From Marinicrinis sediminis (lineage in GTDB: Bacteria; Bacillota; Bacilli; Paenibacillales; KCTC-33676): DNA of 64,000 nucleotides. Under the pieces are notes generated by a model, which searched no databases, was not told the origin of the DNA, and saw nothing but the letters and a program-made list of their open reading frames with translations. The DNA lies in NCBI RefSeq assembly GCF_042685085.1, contig NZ_JBHUMM010000010.1, forward strand, positions 62,001-126,000, read 5' to 3'. Made by a program: the position numbers and the translations under genes. Of this stretch, positions 50,716 to 60,287 are shown piece after piece; the first letter of the stretch is position 1; each line of letters opens with the position of its first letter.

Positions 50716-51333
50716 ATGGATAAAACAAAGATGATACATGGATCTGAGAGAGGACATGGTGGAATTAAAATGACGCCGGCTGCGGTGAAAATACTGGAGA
50801 CAGCCTCTCACTTGTTCTACTGGAAAGGGATTAACGCGGTAGGGGTGGAGACGATTGCCAGTGAGGCCGGGGTAACCAAGAAGACGCTGTATGATCGGTT
50901 TGGTTCGAAAGACCAGTTGATCGTCGCTTACCTCGCCCATCGGGATGAGCAATGGAAAACGCATCTTCATCAAAGTTTAGCTAACGTACCTGCAAATGAG
51001 CCCTTGCATAAAATTCTCCGTATATTCGATGCATTGGGAAGCTGGCTGGCCATGAATCATCAGCGAGGTTGTGCGTTCATCAATGCCCTGGCAGAGCTTA
51101 CGGATGAATCCCATCCAGGTAGAATGCTGATATTTGAAGAAAAGAAATGGCTGAAGCAATTATTTGCTGATTGGTTGACCCAAGCAGGCGTAGAAGAGGC
51201 AGAAGCGAAGAGTGAAAAGCTGCTGATTCTGCATGAAGGAGGAACGGTGGCGTATTCAATGAATCTCTCGACGGACGTCGTGACTACGTTGAAAGAAACG
51301 GCCATGTCCATCATCGGGGAAACCGAAAAGTGA
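50716..51333 (+). CDS. TetR/AcrR-family transcriptional regulator
   Basis: 205-aa repressor. The N-terminal helix-turn-helix is seen in ILETASHLFYWKGINAVGVETIASEAGVTKKTLYDRFGSKDQL; the C-terminal ligand domain contains RGCAFINALAELTDESHP, common in YcdC/AcrR-like members. A non-conserved 18-residue leader precedes it; ATG 50716 has AAAGGGGAG. It likely controls the upstream operators and formerly a DMT exporter. The inducer is unknown. Confidence 0.88.
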   Translation: MDKTKMIHGSERGHGGIKMTPAAVKILETASHLFYWKGINAVGVETIASEAGVTKKTLYDRFGSKDQLIVAYLAHRDEQWKTHLHQSLANVPANEPLHKILRIFDALGSWLAMNHQRGCAFINALAELTDESHPGRMLIFEEKKWLKQLFADWLTQAGVEEAEAKSEKLLILHEGGTVAYSMNLSTDVVTTLKETAMSIIGETEK

Positions 51334-51371
51334 TGAACCATGATGACGAAATGAAAGTTGTCGATTCAAGC

Positions 51372-51400
51372 TTGACGGTATGAAAGCGCTTTTATATAAT
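51372..51400 (+). promoter_or_regulatory. Sigma-A promoter of the fructanase gene with cre-like site
   Basis: TTGACG (51372-51377), a 17-base spacer and TATAAT (51395-51400). The spacer contains ATGAAAGCGCTTTTA, a CcpA cre with one mismatch, so carbon catabolite repression is expected. Confidence 0.78.
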
Positions 51401-51421
51401 AAAGCTAGAGTGAAAAGAAAT

Positions 51422-51435
51422 CGTTTACGTAAACG
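51422..51435 (+). promoter_or_regulatory. LacI-type operator 1
   Basis: CGTTTACGTAAACG is a perfect 14-bp palindrome with the central CG typical of LacI-family operators, about 22 bp downstream of the -10 box. Confidence 0.65.
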
Positions 51436-51490
51436 TACAGACACACGTACACATTACGCGCAATGATTTTCTTTTTATTCCGTGTTATAT

Positions 51491-51510
51491 AAACGATTAC
51501 GTAATCGTTT
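51491..51510 (+). promoter_or_regulatory. LacI-type operator 2
   Basis: AAACGATTACGTAATCGTTT is a perfect 20-bp palindrome just upstream of the fructanase ribosome site and about 72 bp from operator 1 (centre to centre), a spacing compatible with looping. No lacI-type regulator lies in the window. Confidence 0.72.
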
Positions 51511-51534
51511 AATAAAACGAATGGAGGGTCATAC

Positions 51535-54500
51535 ATGAAGGGCGCTACATGGAAAGGCAAGCAAATCATTTCGTTATTCAGCAGTATTCTAATGTTTGTT
51601 TCGACGGTTGTACTGGCTATTCCGGCTAACAAGAGCTATGCAGCAACCAATACGATTGTCAATCCAGGGTTTGAAACGGGGGATTTGACAGGCTGGACGG
51701 TCGTCCATGGCCAAGCTTTCTCTCAGGCTGATGTAACCGATGAGACCACGTTCTGGAACAAGCAAGCCTTCGGACAGCACAACTTTTGGCACATCTGGGG
51801 AGGTGCCGGTGATAACGCAAAAGTGGGCGTATTGGAATCCGAAACTTTCACCCTTGGTGGCGATGGTCAGATTGATTTTCAGGTCGGTGGGGACCAGGAT
51901 CTGAATCAGTTGTATATTGCCCTTGTGAGAGAATCGGATGATGCAATCCTGATGAAAGCAACAGGAACAGGCAGCGATGCGTATTCGACTGTAAACTGGG
52001 ACGCATCAGCGTATACAGGAACCGTGGTAAAGATCCGCGTGGTCGATCAATCCACGACCGGGCATATCAATCTCGATGATGTGAACGTGCCGCCGACTCC
52101 GTCGTTGCACAATCATACGGAGCCGGCGATATATAATCATGATTTTGAATATACCGAGCTTGTTCCGTTCGTCATTCGCGGATGGAATCAGGTAAGCGGG
52201 GACGCCTTTGCACCGTCCAGCTTGACGCATCAGGAGCTGTACAGTGAAGGAGGTGCTTTCCGACATGCTGATTCCTACCATCTATGGAGCTTTAAGGACG
52301 GTGGGGACGGACAAGTAGGAGAACTGCGATCCACGACCTTTACCCTTGGAGGGAATGGGGGCATTGATTTTCTCATCAGCGGGGGACAGGATATCGACAA
52401 TCTGTACGTCGCCCTGGTGCGTGCCTCTGACGGTGCCGAATTATTCAGAGAAACAGGTCGAAATTCCGAAGCTTACCAACGGGTGTTCTGGAATGCGTCG
52501 GCTTATGTGGGACAGGACGTCTATATCCAGATTGTTGACAACCAGACCGGAGGATGGGGTCATATTAACGTAGATGATTTCCATGTGCTCAACTCCGTGT
52601 TTGCCGGGGGCCTGCTTGGCGAATGGTCCTTGAACGAGGGAACAGGAACCCAGGCTATGGAAACGGTGACGGGTACATCCGATCCGATCGATTATCATTT
52701 GAATACCGGCGTGTACCAGCCTGCGCAAGACCCGATGTGGAAATCGGACGGCATTCGCAGCCATGCCCTGTTGTTTGATGGCTATTCGACCTGGATCACG
52801 CGTACCCCGGACGAGATTCCGGCTCCAAAGCGTGCCATCACGCTGGAGGCATGGGTAGCCCCGCGGAATTTCGAGCACGGAGATGAAAATCGCTTGTCCG
52901 CGATCATCAACCAACATGACCGAGAAGCAAAGGAAGGATATATACTTGGTCACTTCCGTCACGGGACATGGGGGTTGCAATTCGGTGCAGATGGAAACTG
53001 GCGGGAGATCATGACCGATTCTCTCCTTCCATTAAACGAATGGACACATATTACCGCTACGTATGACAGTCTGACAGGGGAAGCTGTCCTGTATCAGAAC
53101 GGTGAGAAGGTAGCCTCTGCAGATTTCCCGGCAGGAGAGGAAATCACCCCAAGTGTCAATGACTTGCTTATCGGGAAAAACAATGATGGCATGTGGCTGT
53201 ACGGCTACACCATGAACATGTTCAGCGGGCTGCTTGATGAAGTGAAAATTTATAACGAGGCACGTACGGCTGCTCAGGTGAAACAGGCGTATGATCTGGA
53301 CATTCAGGCCCTGGGGGGCAATCTTCCAACGGTTGATCGTACAATCGACCGAAGCCTGCTTGCCGCAGACAAGCACCGTCCGCAATTCCATGCTTCCCCG
53401 CCAACGGCCTGGGGAAATGAGCCCGGTGGACCGATCTATTTCAATGGACAATATCACTTGTTCTATCAGAGCAATCCGAGGGGACCGTTCTGGAATCATA
53501 TTCGCTTCGGACATCTCGTCAGTGACGACATGGTTCATTGGAGAGATGTAGATGACGCGGTGATTCCCGGCTATCAGAATGTAGATCCGGAAGGGGCCTG
53601 GGCGGGAACCTCTGTCGTCGATGACCAGAATGTGCCGGTTATTTTCTATACGGCCGGAGATGATCGTTTGCGTGCCACTCTCGGCTCTAATCAAAATATC
53701 AATATTGCAAGAAGCACCTATCCAATGGATGGTGACAATGATCTGAATCGCTGGGAGAAATCCCCGGAACTGATTGTGACGCAAGAGCCGGGTGAAGGTA
53801 TACCAGGGGAATTCCGAGATCCGTTTGTATTCAAGGACGGAAACGAGTGGTTTATGCTGGTGACTTCAGGGATTCAGGATGGACAAGGTCAATCGGTAGG
53901 CGGAACGGCATTGGTGTATTCGACCACGGATTCCAGCTTTGAATCCGACTGGACGTTCCGAGGTGAACTCTATGTTGGTGATTTCAACTCCTATCCATTG
54001 ACGGGCAGAGTATGGGAGCTTCCGATTTTGCTGCCGCTAGGCAATTCCGGCAAGCACATCTTTCTGATTAACCCGGCTAAGGTGGATCGCAATGAGGATC
54101 AATCCCGATATACGTTCTACTGGATCGGGACATGGGATGCTGCGACTGCTCGCTTTACGCCGGACGATCCAGAACCGCAAATGTTTGATGTGGGTCAGCA
54201 TTTTACTGGGCCTGCCGGGATGGTGACACCGGATGGAAGAACCATCATTCACAGCATCACGCAGGGACGTAGAACAGCGACACAGGACTATGATGCAGGG
54301 TATGCCCATAACTATGGTCTTCCAGTCAGTGTATCGCTGCGGCCCGATGGTCGTCTCGGTGTTGAACCCATTTCCGAACTGGATTCGCTCAGAGGACAGC
54401 AACTTGTCAATATCACATCTGACACTTCATTTGCCAATGCCAATCAGATTTTGTCCAGTGTGAGCGGAGATATGCTGGAAATTCAGTTGGAACTGGACAG

Positions 54501-57500
54501 CGGGCTGGCCAATGAGGCAGGTCTCAGTGTTCGCCGTTCCCCTAATGGAGAAGAAGAGACAATTGTGTACTACAAGAAGAGTTCCAAGGAGTTCTTCGTC
54601 AACCGGACAAAAGCCAGTCTCAATGAAGACACTGACAAATGGTTCCAAGGTGGTGTAGTCGATATCGGGACGGAGTCGATTCAGATGCACATGTACGTGG
54701 ATCGTTCCCAGATCGAGACATACCTGAATGGCTTGAAGGGATTGACGACGCGTACCTACCCAACCAGGAATGATGCCACAGGCGTGCAGCTATGGGCGAA
54801 TGAACAGCCAAACACGGTCGTGGTGAAGTCCCTGCAAATCTGGGAAATGAACTCGGCCTACACGCCGGTGAATCCGACAGGGATTAGCCTTAGTCCTGCC
54901 AGTATGACCTTGATTGAAGGAGATACAGAGCGGTTGACGCCGACGATTGCACCGGCTCAAGCGACGAACAAGGACGTCATTTGGACATCCAGCAACCCGG
55001 CTGTCGCTACCGTTGTCAATGGCAACGTAACAGGTCAGATGCCGGGCACGGCGACGATCACGGCAAAGACGAGAACCGGTCTGCATACGGCAACCGCTGC
55101 CATTACGGTTACGGCGGAGCCTGCCCATGATGGATTGCTCAACCATGATTTTGAGGATGGTTTGACGGGCTGGACTGTTGTGAGCGGCGATGCCTTTGGT
55201 GCACTGGATGTGACTGTTGCCGATGACTGGGGCTGGGGTGGTCCTTTTAATCAGAACGGCAATCGCCATCTTTGGGGAGTGAAGGATGGTTCGGATGCTC
55301 AGACAGGTGTATTAACCTCACAGACCTTTACGTTGGGTGGAAACGGTCAGATCGATTTCCTTGTAGGCGGAGGCAATGATATTTATGATCTCTATGTTTC
55401 CCTGGTTCGCGCTTCAGACGGGAAAGAACTGATGAAAGCGAGTGGCGGGAACAAAGAAAGCTATACCCGCATATACTGGGACGCCTCTGACTATATCGGA
55501 CAGCAACTCTACATCAAAATCGTCGATCGTGAAACAGGCGCTTGGGGACATCTGAACGTGGACGATGTCAACGTGCCGGTTGAACCCCCTGTCAATTCCA
55601 CCCTTACTAACCCCGGTTTTGAGACAGGGGATCTTGCGGGCTGGACAGTGACAGGCGATGCGTTTACGGTCGCGGACGTGACTTCGGATACAGGTTGGGG
55701 CTGGGGAGGCCCCTTCCATCATGAAGGAACTTATCATCTCTGGGGGTTCAAGGATGGAGCCGATACCCAGGTGGGCACGCTTCAATCCACCCCCTTTACC
55801 TTGCATGGCTCGGGCTGGATTGATTTCCTGATTGGTGGCGGAGAAGATCTGAATCAGCTGTATGTGGCTCTCGTTCGTGCAGCAGATGGCACCGAACTGA
55901 TGAAAGCGACGGGACATCAGGATGAAGCCTACCGAAGGGTTTTCTGGGACGCATCCGCTTATGTGGGTGAAGAACTGTATGTGAAGATCGTTGATACTGC
56001 AACAGGTGGCTGGGGACATTTGAATGTGGATGATTTTCACGTATTCAATTCGACATCTGCAATTGTGACAGAGGATCGATATCAGATGTACCGTCCCGCA
56101 CACCGTTATACCGCGGAGAAACATTGGCTGAATGATCCGAACGGGCTGGTCTATTATGATGGCGAATATCATCTGTTCTATCAGCATAACCCGACTGGAA
56201 ATACGTGGGGCCCGATGTACTGGGGACATGCGGTCAGTACAGACCTCATCTCCTGGACAGAACTGCCAATCGCCCTGGAACCTGATCAAAACGGATTCGC
56301 CTGGTCAGGTTCAGTGGTCATAGACTGGAACAATACGACGGGCTTCCAGGAAGGCAAAGAGCCCCCGATGGTAGCGATGTACACGAGTGAAAAGGCAGGC
56401 GTGCAGACGCAAAGCCTCGCCTACAGTTTGGACAAAGGACGCACTTGGACGAAGTATGCGGGCAATCCAGTCATACCAATGCCCGCTGATTTAGGGGTAT
56501 TCCGTGATCCCAAAGTTTTCTGGCATGAGGAGACGAATCGATGGGTTATGGTGATTGCGGCTGAAAATAAATCGGGCGGACAATTTATTCGCATTTTCCA
56601 TTCCAGCGATATGAAATCCTGGACATTCGCCAGCGACTTTGGTCTGACAGACGGTAATCATAACGGAGTCTGGGAAGTACCGGATTTGTTTGAACTGCCC
56701 GTCGATGGCAATCCGAATCAAACCAAATGGGTCATGCAAGTCAGTTTAAGCTCGGGGGCACCTGCCGGAGGTTCAGGCATGCAATATTTCATCGGTGATT
56801 TCGATGGGATCACCTTTACCAATGCCAATCCGCCTTCCACAGCACTTTATTCGGAGTACGGATCGGATTTTTACGCCGCCATTACCTTTAGCGATATGCC
56901 GGTGACGGATAATCGTCGGATTCAAATCGGTTGGATGAACAATTGGAGCTATGGGCAGGCGATTCCGGCAACCATTTTCAGAAGTGCGATGTCTTTGCCA
57001 CGTGAACTAACCTTGCAGACCACCGACAATGGGATTCGTCTCGTTCAATCCCGGGTCTCGGAAGTAGAAAGCTACAGAGGTGCAGGTCAGAGCTGGAGTC
57101 CGCAGTCACTTGCGGTCGGGAATAACTTGCTGAGTGGGGTGAATGGAACTGTGGGCGAGATCATGGCCCAGTTTGATGTTACCGGGACGGCTGCCACGGA
57201 ATTTGGTTTCAAGGTTCGCAAGGGTGCCAGTGAAGAGACTATCATTGGTTATGATGTGGTCAATCAGAAGCTGTTTGTTGATCGAACACAGTCTGGAGAA
57301 GATCATTTCAGCGCTGCCTTCTCTGCCCGGCATGAAGCGACCATGGTCCCTCAAAATGGAAAAATCCGCATTCGCATTCTCATTGACCGTTCGTCTGTAG
57401 AAGTGTTCGGTCAAGATGGAGAAGTGCTGTTTACGGAACAAATCTTTCCCCGACTGACAAGCGATCAGCTGGAAGTGTATACGAAAGACGGTCAGATTCA

Positions 57501-57531
57501 GTTGGACCAATTGGACTGGTTTGCGATGTAG
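51535..57531 (+). CDS. Giant secreted fructan hydrolase with two GH32 domains
   Basis: 1998-aa secreted enzyme. Signal peptide 1-37 (ending KSYAA); two jelly-roll modules (NPGFETGDLTGW type, about 40-350); LamG-like module (about 358-590); GH32 domain A (about 605-1105); BIG2 Ig-like module (about 1113-1197); two more jelly-roll modules (about 1200-1500); GH32 domain B (about 1515-1998). Domain B has canonical residues: Asp1534 (WLNDPNG), Asp1658 (FRDP), Glu1714 (WEVPD). Domain A has Glu629 (WGNEPGG) at the nucleophile position, Asp762 (FRDP) and Glu828 (WELP). No wall anchor. Levan or inulin is the probable substrate. The promoter carries a cre-like site and two LacI-type operators. Confidence 0.9.
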   Translation: MKGATWKGKQIISLFSSILMFVSTVVLAIPANKSYAATNTIVNPGFETGDLTGWTVVHGQAFSQADVTDETTFWNKQAFGQHNFWHIWGGAGDNAKVGVLESETFTLGGDGQIDFQVGGDQDLNQLYIALVRESDDAILMKATGTGSDAYSTVNWDASAYTGTVVKIRVVDQSTTGHINLDDVNVPPTPSLHNHTEPAIYNHDFEYTELVPFVIRGWNQVSGDAFAPSSLTHQELYSEGGAFRHADSYHLWSFKDGGDGQVGELRSTTFTLGGNGGIDFLISGGQDIDNLYVALVRASDGAELFRETGRNSEAYQRVFWNASAYVGQDVYIQIVDNQTGGWGHINVDDFHVLNSVFAGGLLGEWSLNEGTGTQAMETVTGTSDPIDYHLNTGVYQPAQDPMWKSDGIRSHALLFDGYSTWITRTPDEIPAPKRAITLEAWVAPRNFEHGDENRLSAIINQHDREAKEGYILGHFRHGTWGLQFGADGNWREIMTDSLLPLNEWTHITATYDSLTGEAVLYQNGEKVASADFPAGEEITPSVNDLLIGKNNDGMWLYGYTMNMFSGLLDEVKIYNEARTAAQVKQAYDLDIQALGGNLPTVDRTIDRSLLAADKHRPQFHASPPTAWGNEPGGPIYFNGQYHLFYQSNPRGPFWNHIRFGHLVSDDMVHWRDVDDAVIPGYQNVDPEGAWAGTSVVDDQNVPVIFYTAGDDRLRATLGSNQNINIARSTYPMDGDNDLNRWEKSPELIVTQEPGEGIPGEFRDPFVFKDGNEWFMLVTSGIQDGQGQSVGGTALVYSTTDSSFESDWTFRGELYVGDFNSYPLTGRVWELPILLPLGNSGKHIFLINPAKVDRNEDQSRYTFYWIGTWDAATARFTPDDPEPQMFDVGQHFTGPAGMVTPDGRTIIHSITQGRRTATQDYDAGYAHNYGLPVSVSLRPDGRLGVEPISELDSLRGQQLVNITSDTSFANANQILSSVSGDMLEIQLELDSGLANEAGLSVRRSPNGEEETIVYYKKSSKEFFVNRTKASLNEDTDKWFQGGVVDIGTESIQMHMYVDRSQIETYLNGLKGLTTRTYPTRNDATGVQLWANEQPNTVVVKSLQIWEMNSAYTPVNPTGISLSPASMTLIEGDTERLTPTIAPAQATNKDVIWTSSNPAVATVVNGNVTGQMPGTATITAKTRTGLHTATAAITVTAEPAHDGLLNHDFEDGLTGWTVVSGDAFGALDVTVADDWGWGGPFNQNGNRHLWGVKDGSDAQTGVLTSQTFTLGGNGQIDFLVGGGNDIYDLYVSLVRASDGKELMKASGGNKESYTRIYWDASDYIGQQLYIKIVDRETGAWGHLNVDDVNVPVEPPVNSTLTNPGFETGDLAGWTVTGDAFTVADVTSDTGWGWGGPFHHEGTYHLWGFKDGADTQVGTLQSTPFTLHGSGWIDFLIGGGEDLNQLYVALVRAADGTELMKATGHQDEAYRRVFWDASAYVGEELYVKIVDTATGGWGHLNVDDFHVFNSTSAIVTEDRYQMYRPAHRYTAEKHWLNDPNGLVYYDGEYHLFYQHNPTGNTWGPMYWGHAVSTDLISWTELPIALEPDQNGFAWSGSVVIDWNNTTGFQEGKEPPMVAMYTSEKAGVQTQSLAYSLDKGRTWTKYAGNPVIPMPADLGVFRDPKVFWHEETNRWVMVIAAENKSGGQFIRIFHSSDMKSWTFASDFGLTDGNHNGVWEVPDLFELPVDGNPNQTKWVMQVSLSSGAPAGGSGMQYFIGDFDGITFTNANPPSTALYSEYGSDFYAAITFSDMPVTDNRRIQIGWMNNWSYGQAIPATIFRSAMSLPRELTLQTTDNGIRLVQSRVSEVESYRGAGQSWSPQSLAVGNNLLSGVNGTVGEIMAQFDVTGTAATEFGFKVRKGASEETIIGYDVVNQKLFVDRTQSGEDHFSAAFSARHEATMVPQNGKIRIRILIDRSSVEVFGQDGEVLFTEQIFPRLTSDQLEVYTKDGQIQLDQLDWFAM

Positions 57532-57620
57532 GCAAGTCGTGTTGCTATCCGATTCATTCGCAGATCAAGTAGAACCGTGGAATCATGATAAATAGAAATA
57601 CTTGGCGCTAAAACACAAAT

Positions 57621-57685
57621 AAGAAACCGCTCCTTGGTAGATGGTCGTTTTTGACACTTCCATTCTATACAGTGAGCGGTTTCTT
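57621..57685 (+). repeat. Wide inverted repeat after the fructanase gene
   Basis: AAGAAACCGCTC (57621-57632) and GAGCGGTTTCTT (57674-57685) are perfect inverted copies 41 bases apart. It could be a long-loop terminator or a small mobile-element remnant. Nothing else is seen in 57532-57766. Confidence 0.55.
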
Positions 57686-57766
57686 GGCATGTCCTGCTAT
57701 TGATTCCGTTCATAACAAGTACGACATTTAAGACATGTACGACGTATAAGCAGGTGCGCATGACTA

Positions 57767-58252
57767 CTAGGTGAGGAAGTGAATGCGCTGGTTGCGACTT
57801 CCCCTGAAGGAAAGCGTGAGATCTCGCTCAGAGAGAATGAAGGGTCCGTCTACCAGCACATCACAGCTGGCAAGCAGTTCTATCTCGTCGGGATCATTCC
57901 TTTCTCGTAGTTGCTCGAGCGTATAACCTGAATAGATCCAAATGTGCCTGCCGGAAGCCTTGAGTCTTTTGGCGAGAGGCTTGATTTGCCTGGCCTGGGC
58001 AAAGGGCTCCCCGCCGCTAAAAGTAATGTTGGTGAGCGGATTGAACGTTTCCTCGAACAATTCATCCACGGTCATATCCGATCCGTTGTCCATGTTCCAA
58101 CTGTACGGGTTATGACAACCGTCACAACGGTGTGGACAGCCTGCAAAAAAGATAACGGTTCGCAAGCCCTCTCCGTCTACCACAGAATCGTGCACGATAT
58201 CCAGCACTTTACACGTTTCCGTATCGAGATGGCCAACGGGAAGCCTGCTCAT
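57767..58252 (-). CDS. nrdG: Anaerobic ribonucleotide reductase activating protein NrdG
   Basis: 161-aa radical-SAM activase that installs the glycyl radical on NrdD. VIFFAGCPHRCDGCHNPYSW binds the 4Fe-4S cluster, and ITFSGGEPFAQA is the SAM-binding GGE motif. ATG 58252 overlaps the nrdD stop by ATGA; the longer open frame upstream lies within nrdD and is not used. Confidence 0.95.
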   Translation of the reverse strand: MSRLPVGHLDTETCKVLDIVHDSVVDGEGLRTVIFFAGCPHRCDGCHNPYSWNMDNGSDMTVDELFEETFNPLTNITFSGGEPFAQARQIKPLAKRLKASGRHIWIYSGYTLEQLRERNDPDEIELLASCDVLVDGPFILSERDLTLSFRGSRNQRIHFLT

Positions 58253-60186
58253 GCTTGTCCCCTGATCGCTGCCTCGCGTGAAGGTAATCCGTGGCGTACA
58301 CGCTGACGCTCTTCGCTCCGCTTGGCAGCATTCCATTTGTCCAGGTCACCGACGAGATAGCCTGTGATTCTGCGGATTCGGCTGATTCGATCCTCCTCAG
58401 AGATTAGACAACGGGGACATGCCTGTTCGATGATCCCTTCATAACCGCAACATTGGCAACGATCTACGGGATGATTAATACTGCCATAGCCGATGTCATG
58501 CTCGGCCATGCACTTGACTAGCGTGTCCAGTGCCTCGATGTTCTTCCTTGCCTCTCCGTCCAGTTCAATATACGTAATATGTCCAGCATTGCATAGGGAA
58601 TGAAACGGTCCCTCCAGCCGGATCTTGTCGATGGCTTTGACCGGGAAGTGAACAGGGATATGAAAGGAATTCGTATAATAGTCCCGATCCGTAATGCCCT
58701 CCAAGCGTCCAAACGTGATTTGGTCATGCCTGGTGAAGGTACCGCTTAACCCTTCGGCTGGCGTGGCGATCAGCGTAAAATTGAGATCATGGCGTTCACT
58801 GGCTTGATCCATTTTGTGACGCATAAATGAAACGATGGAGTTGCCCAGTTTCCAGGATGACTCGCTTTCCCCGTGATGGCTGCCGGTCAGTGCCTTCAGG
58901 CATTCCGCCAGTCCAATAAAACCAAGAGACAGCGTGCCTTGCTTCAGTATCTCTGCCAGTGGATCGGTCGGTTTAAGCTGTTCTCCGCCAGTCCATACGC
59001 CCTGGCTGTAGAGAAAAGAGAAATCTCCGGCACATTTCCTGGCCTGATAATCGTAACGTTCAAGAAGTTGCCGTACGACGACATCCGTTAACTGGTCGAG
59101 CTGATGGAAGAAGTGGTTGGGATTGGCGGACAGCAGAGCCAGTTTGACGAGATTCACACTGGTAAATGATAGGTTTCCCCTGCCGATACTGTTCGCTGTT
59201 CCGTGGCGATTGCCCATCACTCGCGTGCGGCAACCCATGTAACTTACCTCCGAATAGGGCTGGTCCATCTCATAGTAGGAACGATTAAAGCTGGCATCGA
59301 GAAAGGAAAAGTTCGGAAACAGCCGTCGCGCCGTCGTTTCCAGCGCAAGCTCATACAAGTCGTAATTGGGATCGCTCGCTTCAAAGTTTACGCCTTTCTT
59401 CATCTTGAATATCTGAATGGGGAAAACAGGTGTTTCTCCATGTCCAAGACCTGCCTGGGTGGCTAGCAGCAAATTTCGTGTGAGCAGGCGTCCTTCAGCA
59501 GAGGTGTCTGTGCCGTAATTGATGGAAGTGAAGGGGATTTGACCTCCCCCTCGACTGTGCATACTGTTCAGATTATGAATAAATGCCTCACATGCCTGAT
59601 ACGTGGTGCGATCGGTTTCTTTCCAGGCTTGTTCGGCTAGTGTTTCCTCTGTCCATGAAACGGGATAGGCAGACAGTCGTGAAATCCATGTTTTATACGT
59701 TTTGCGAATGTAAGGCGCCAGATCATGATCGAAGGCGGCAAAGGACTGTCCGCCATGCTGCATGTTCTGGTTGGACTGGAAAAGGATCGTAGCGAGTGCC
59801 ATCGCACTGGTAATGTCTCCCGGTGTTCGCATATGACCGTGACCGGTATTGAAGCCGTGCTGGAGTAGCTTGCCCAGTGGAATCTGGCAGCACGTGGTGG
59901 TGCCGCTCGCATAGTAATCCAGGTCGTGAAGATGAATCAAATTATCTGCCATTGCCTGCCGAGCTTCTTCACGGAGCAAATATTGGCGGGCATAATATTT
60001 CGCACTCTCCCCTGCAAGCTTGCTCATCATCCCGCAAGGACTTCGGCCATCCATATTGGCATTTTCCTGCAGCAGCTCCTGGTCCTTGGACTGGATGACC
60101 TGATGAAAGGCGTAATGAAGCTGCGAAACCGCCTCCTTCTCAACAGGTGACACCTGTTGTGCTGCGGAGATAGGTGGATGCATCAT
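58249..60186 (-). CDS. nrdD: Anaerobic ribonucleoside-triphosphate reductase NrdD
   Basis: 645-aa class III RNR making dNTPs without oxygen. HDLDYYASGTTTCCQIPLGKLLQHGF, SRGGGQIPFTSINYGTDTS and YMGCRTRVMGN are family blocks; C-terminal zinc cysteines CQCCGYEG and CPRC precede the glycyl-radical motif RRITGYL. There is no ATP-cone at the N-terminus, which begins near the catalytic core, so allosteric activity control may differ from the 700-aa enzymes. AGGAG precedes ATG 60186. Operon with nrdG. Confidence 0.95.
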   Translation of the reverse strand: MMHPPISAAQQVSPVEKEAVSQLHYAFHQVIQSKDQELLQENANMDGRSPCGMMSKLAGESAKYYARQYLLREEARQAMADNLIHLHDLDYYASGTTTCCQIPLGKLLQHGFNTGHGHMRTPGDITSAMALATILFQSNQNMQHGGQSFAAFDHDLAPYIRKTYKTWISRLSAYPVSWTEETLAEQAWKETDRTTYQACEAFIHNLNSMHSRGGGQIPFTSINYGTDTSAEGRLLTRNLLLATQAGLGHGETPVFPIQIFKMKKGVNFEASDPNYDLYELALETTARRLFPNFSFLDASFNRSYYEMDQPYSEVSYMGCRTRVMGNRHGTANSIGRGNLSFTSVNLVKLALLSANPNHFFHQLDQLTDVVVRQLLERYDYQARKCAGDFSFLYSQGVWTGGEQLKPTDPLAEILKQGTLSLGFIGLAECLKALTGSHHGESESSWKLGNSIVSFMRHKMDQASERHDLNFTLIATPAEGLSGTFTRHDQITFGRLEGITDRDYYTNSFHIPVHFPVKAIDKIRLEGPFHSLCNAGHITYIELDGEARKNIEALDTLVKCMAEHDIGYGSINHPVDRCQCCGYEGIIEQACPRCLISEEDRISRIRRITGYLVGDLDKWNAAKRSEERQRVRHGLPSREAAIRGQA

Positions 60187-60287
60187 GGATCAGATCTCCT
60201 TTCTATTCACGGTAACTTCTGTACGAATGAATGACTGTTTAACTGTATAGCTGTATAACTGTATACTTTACGATTGTCTGTTCTCTC

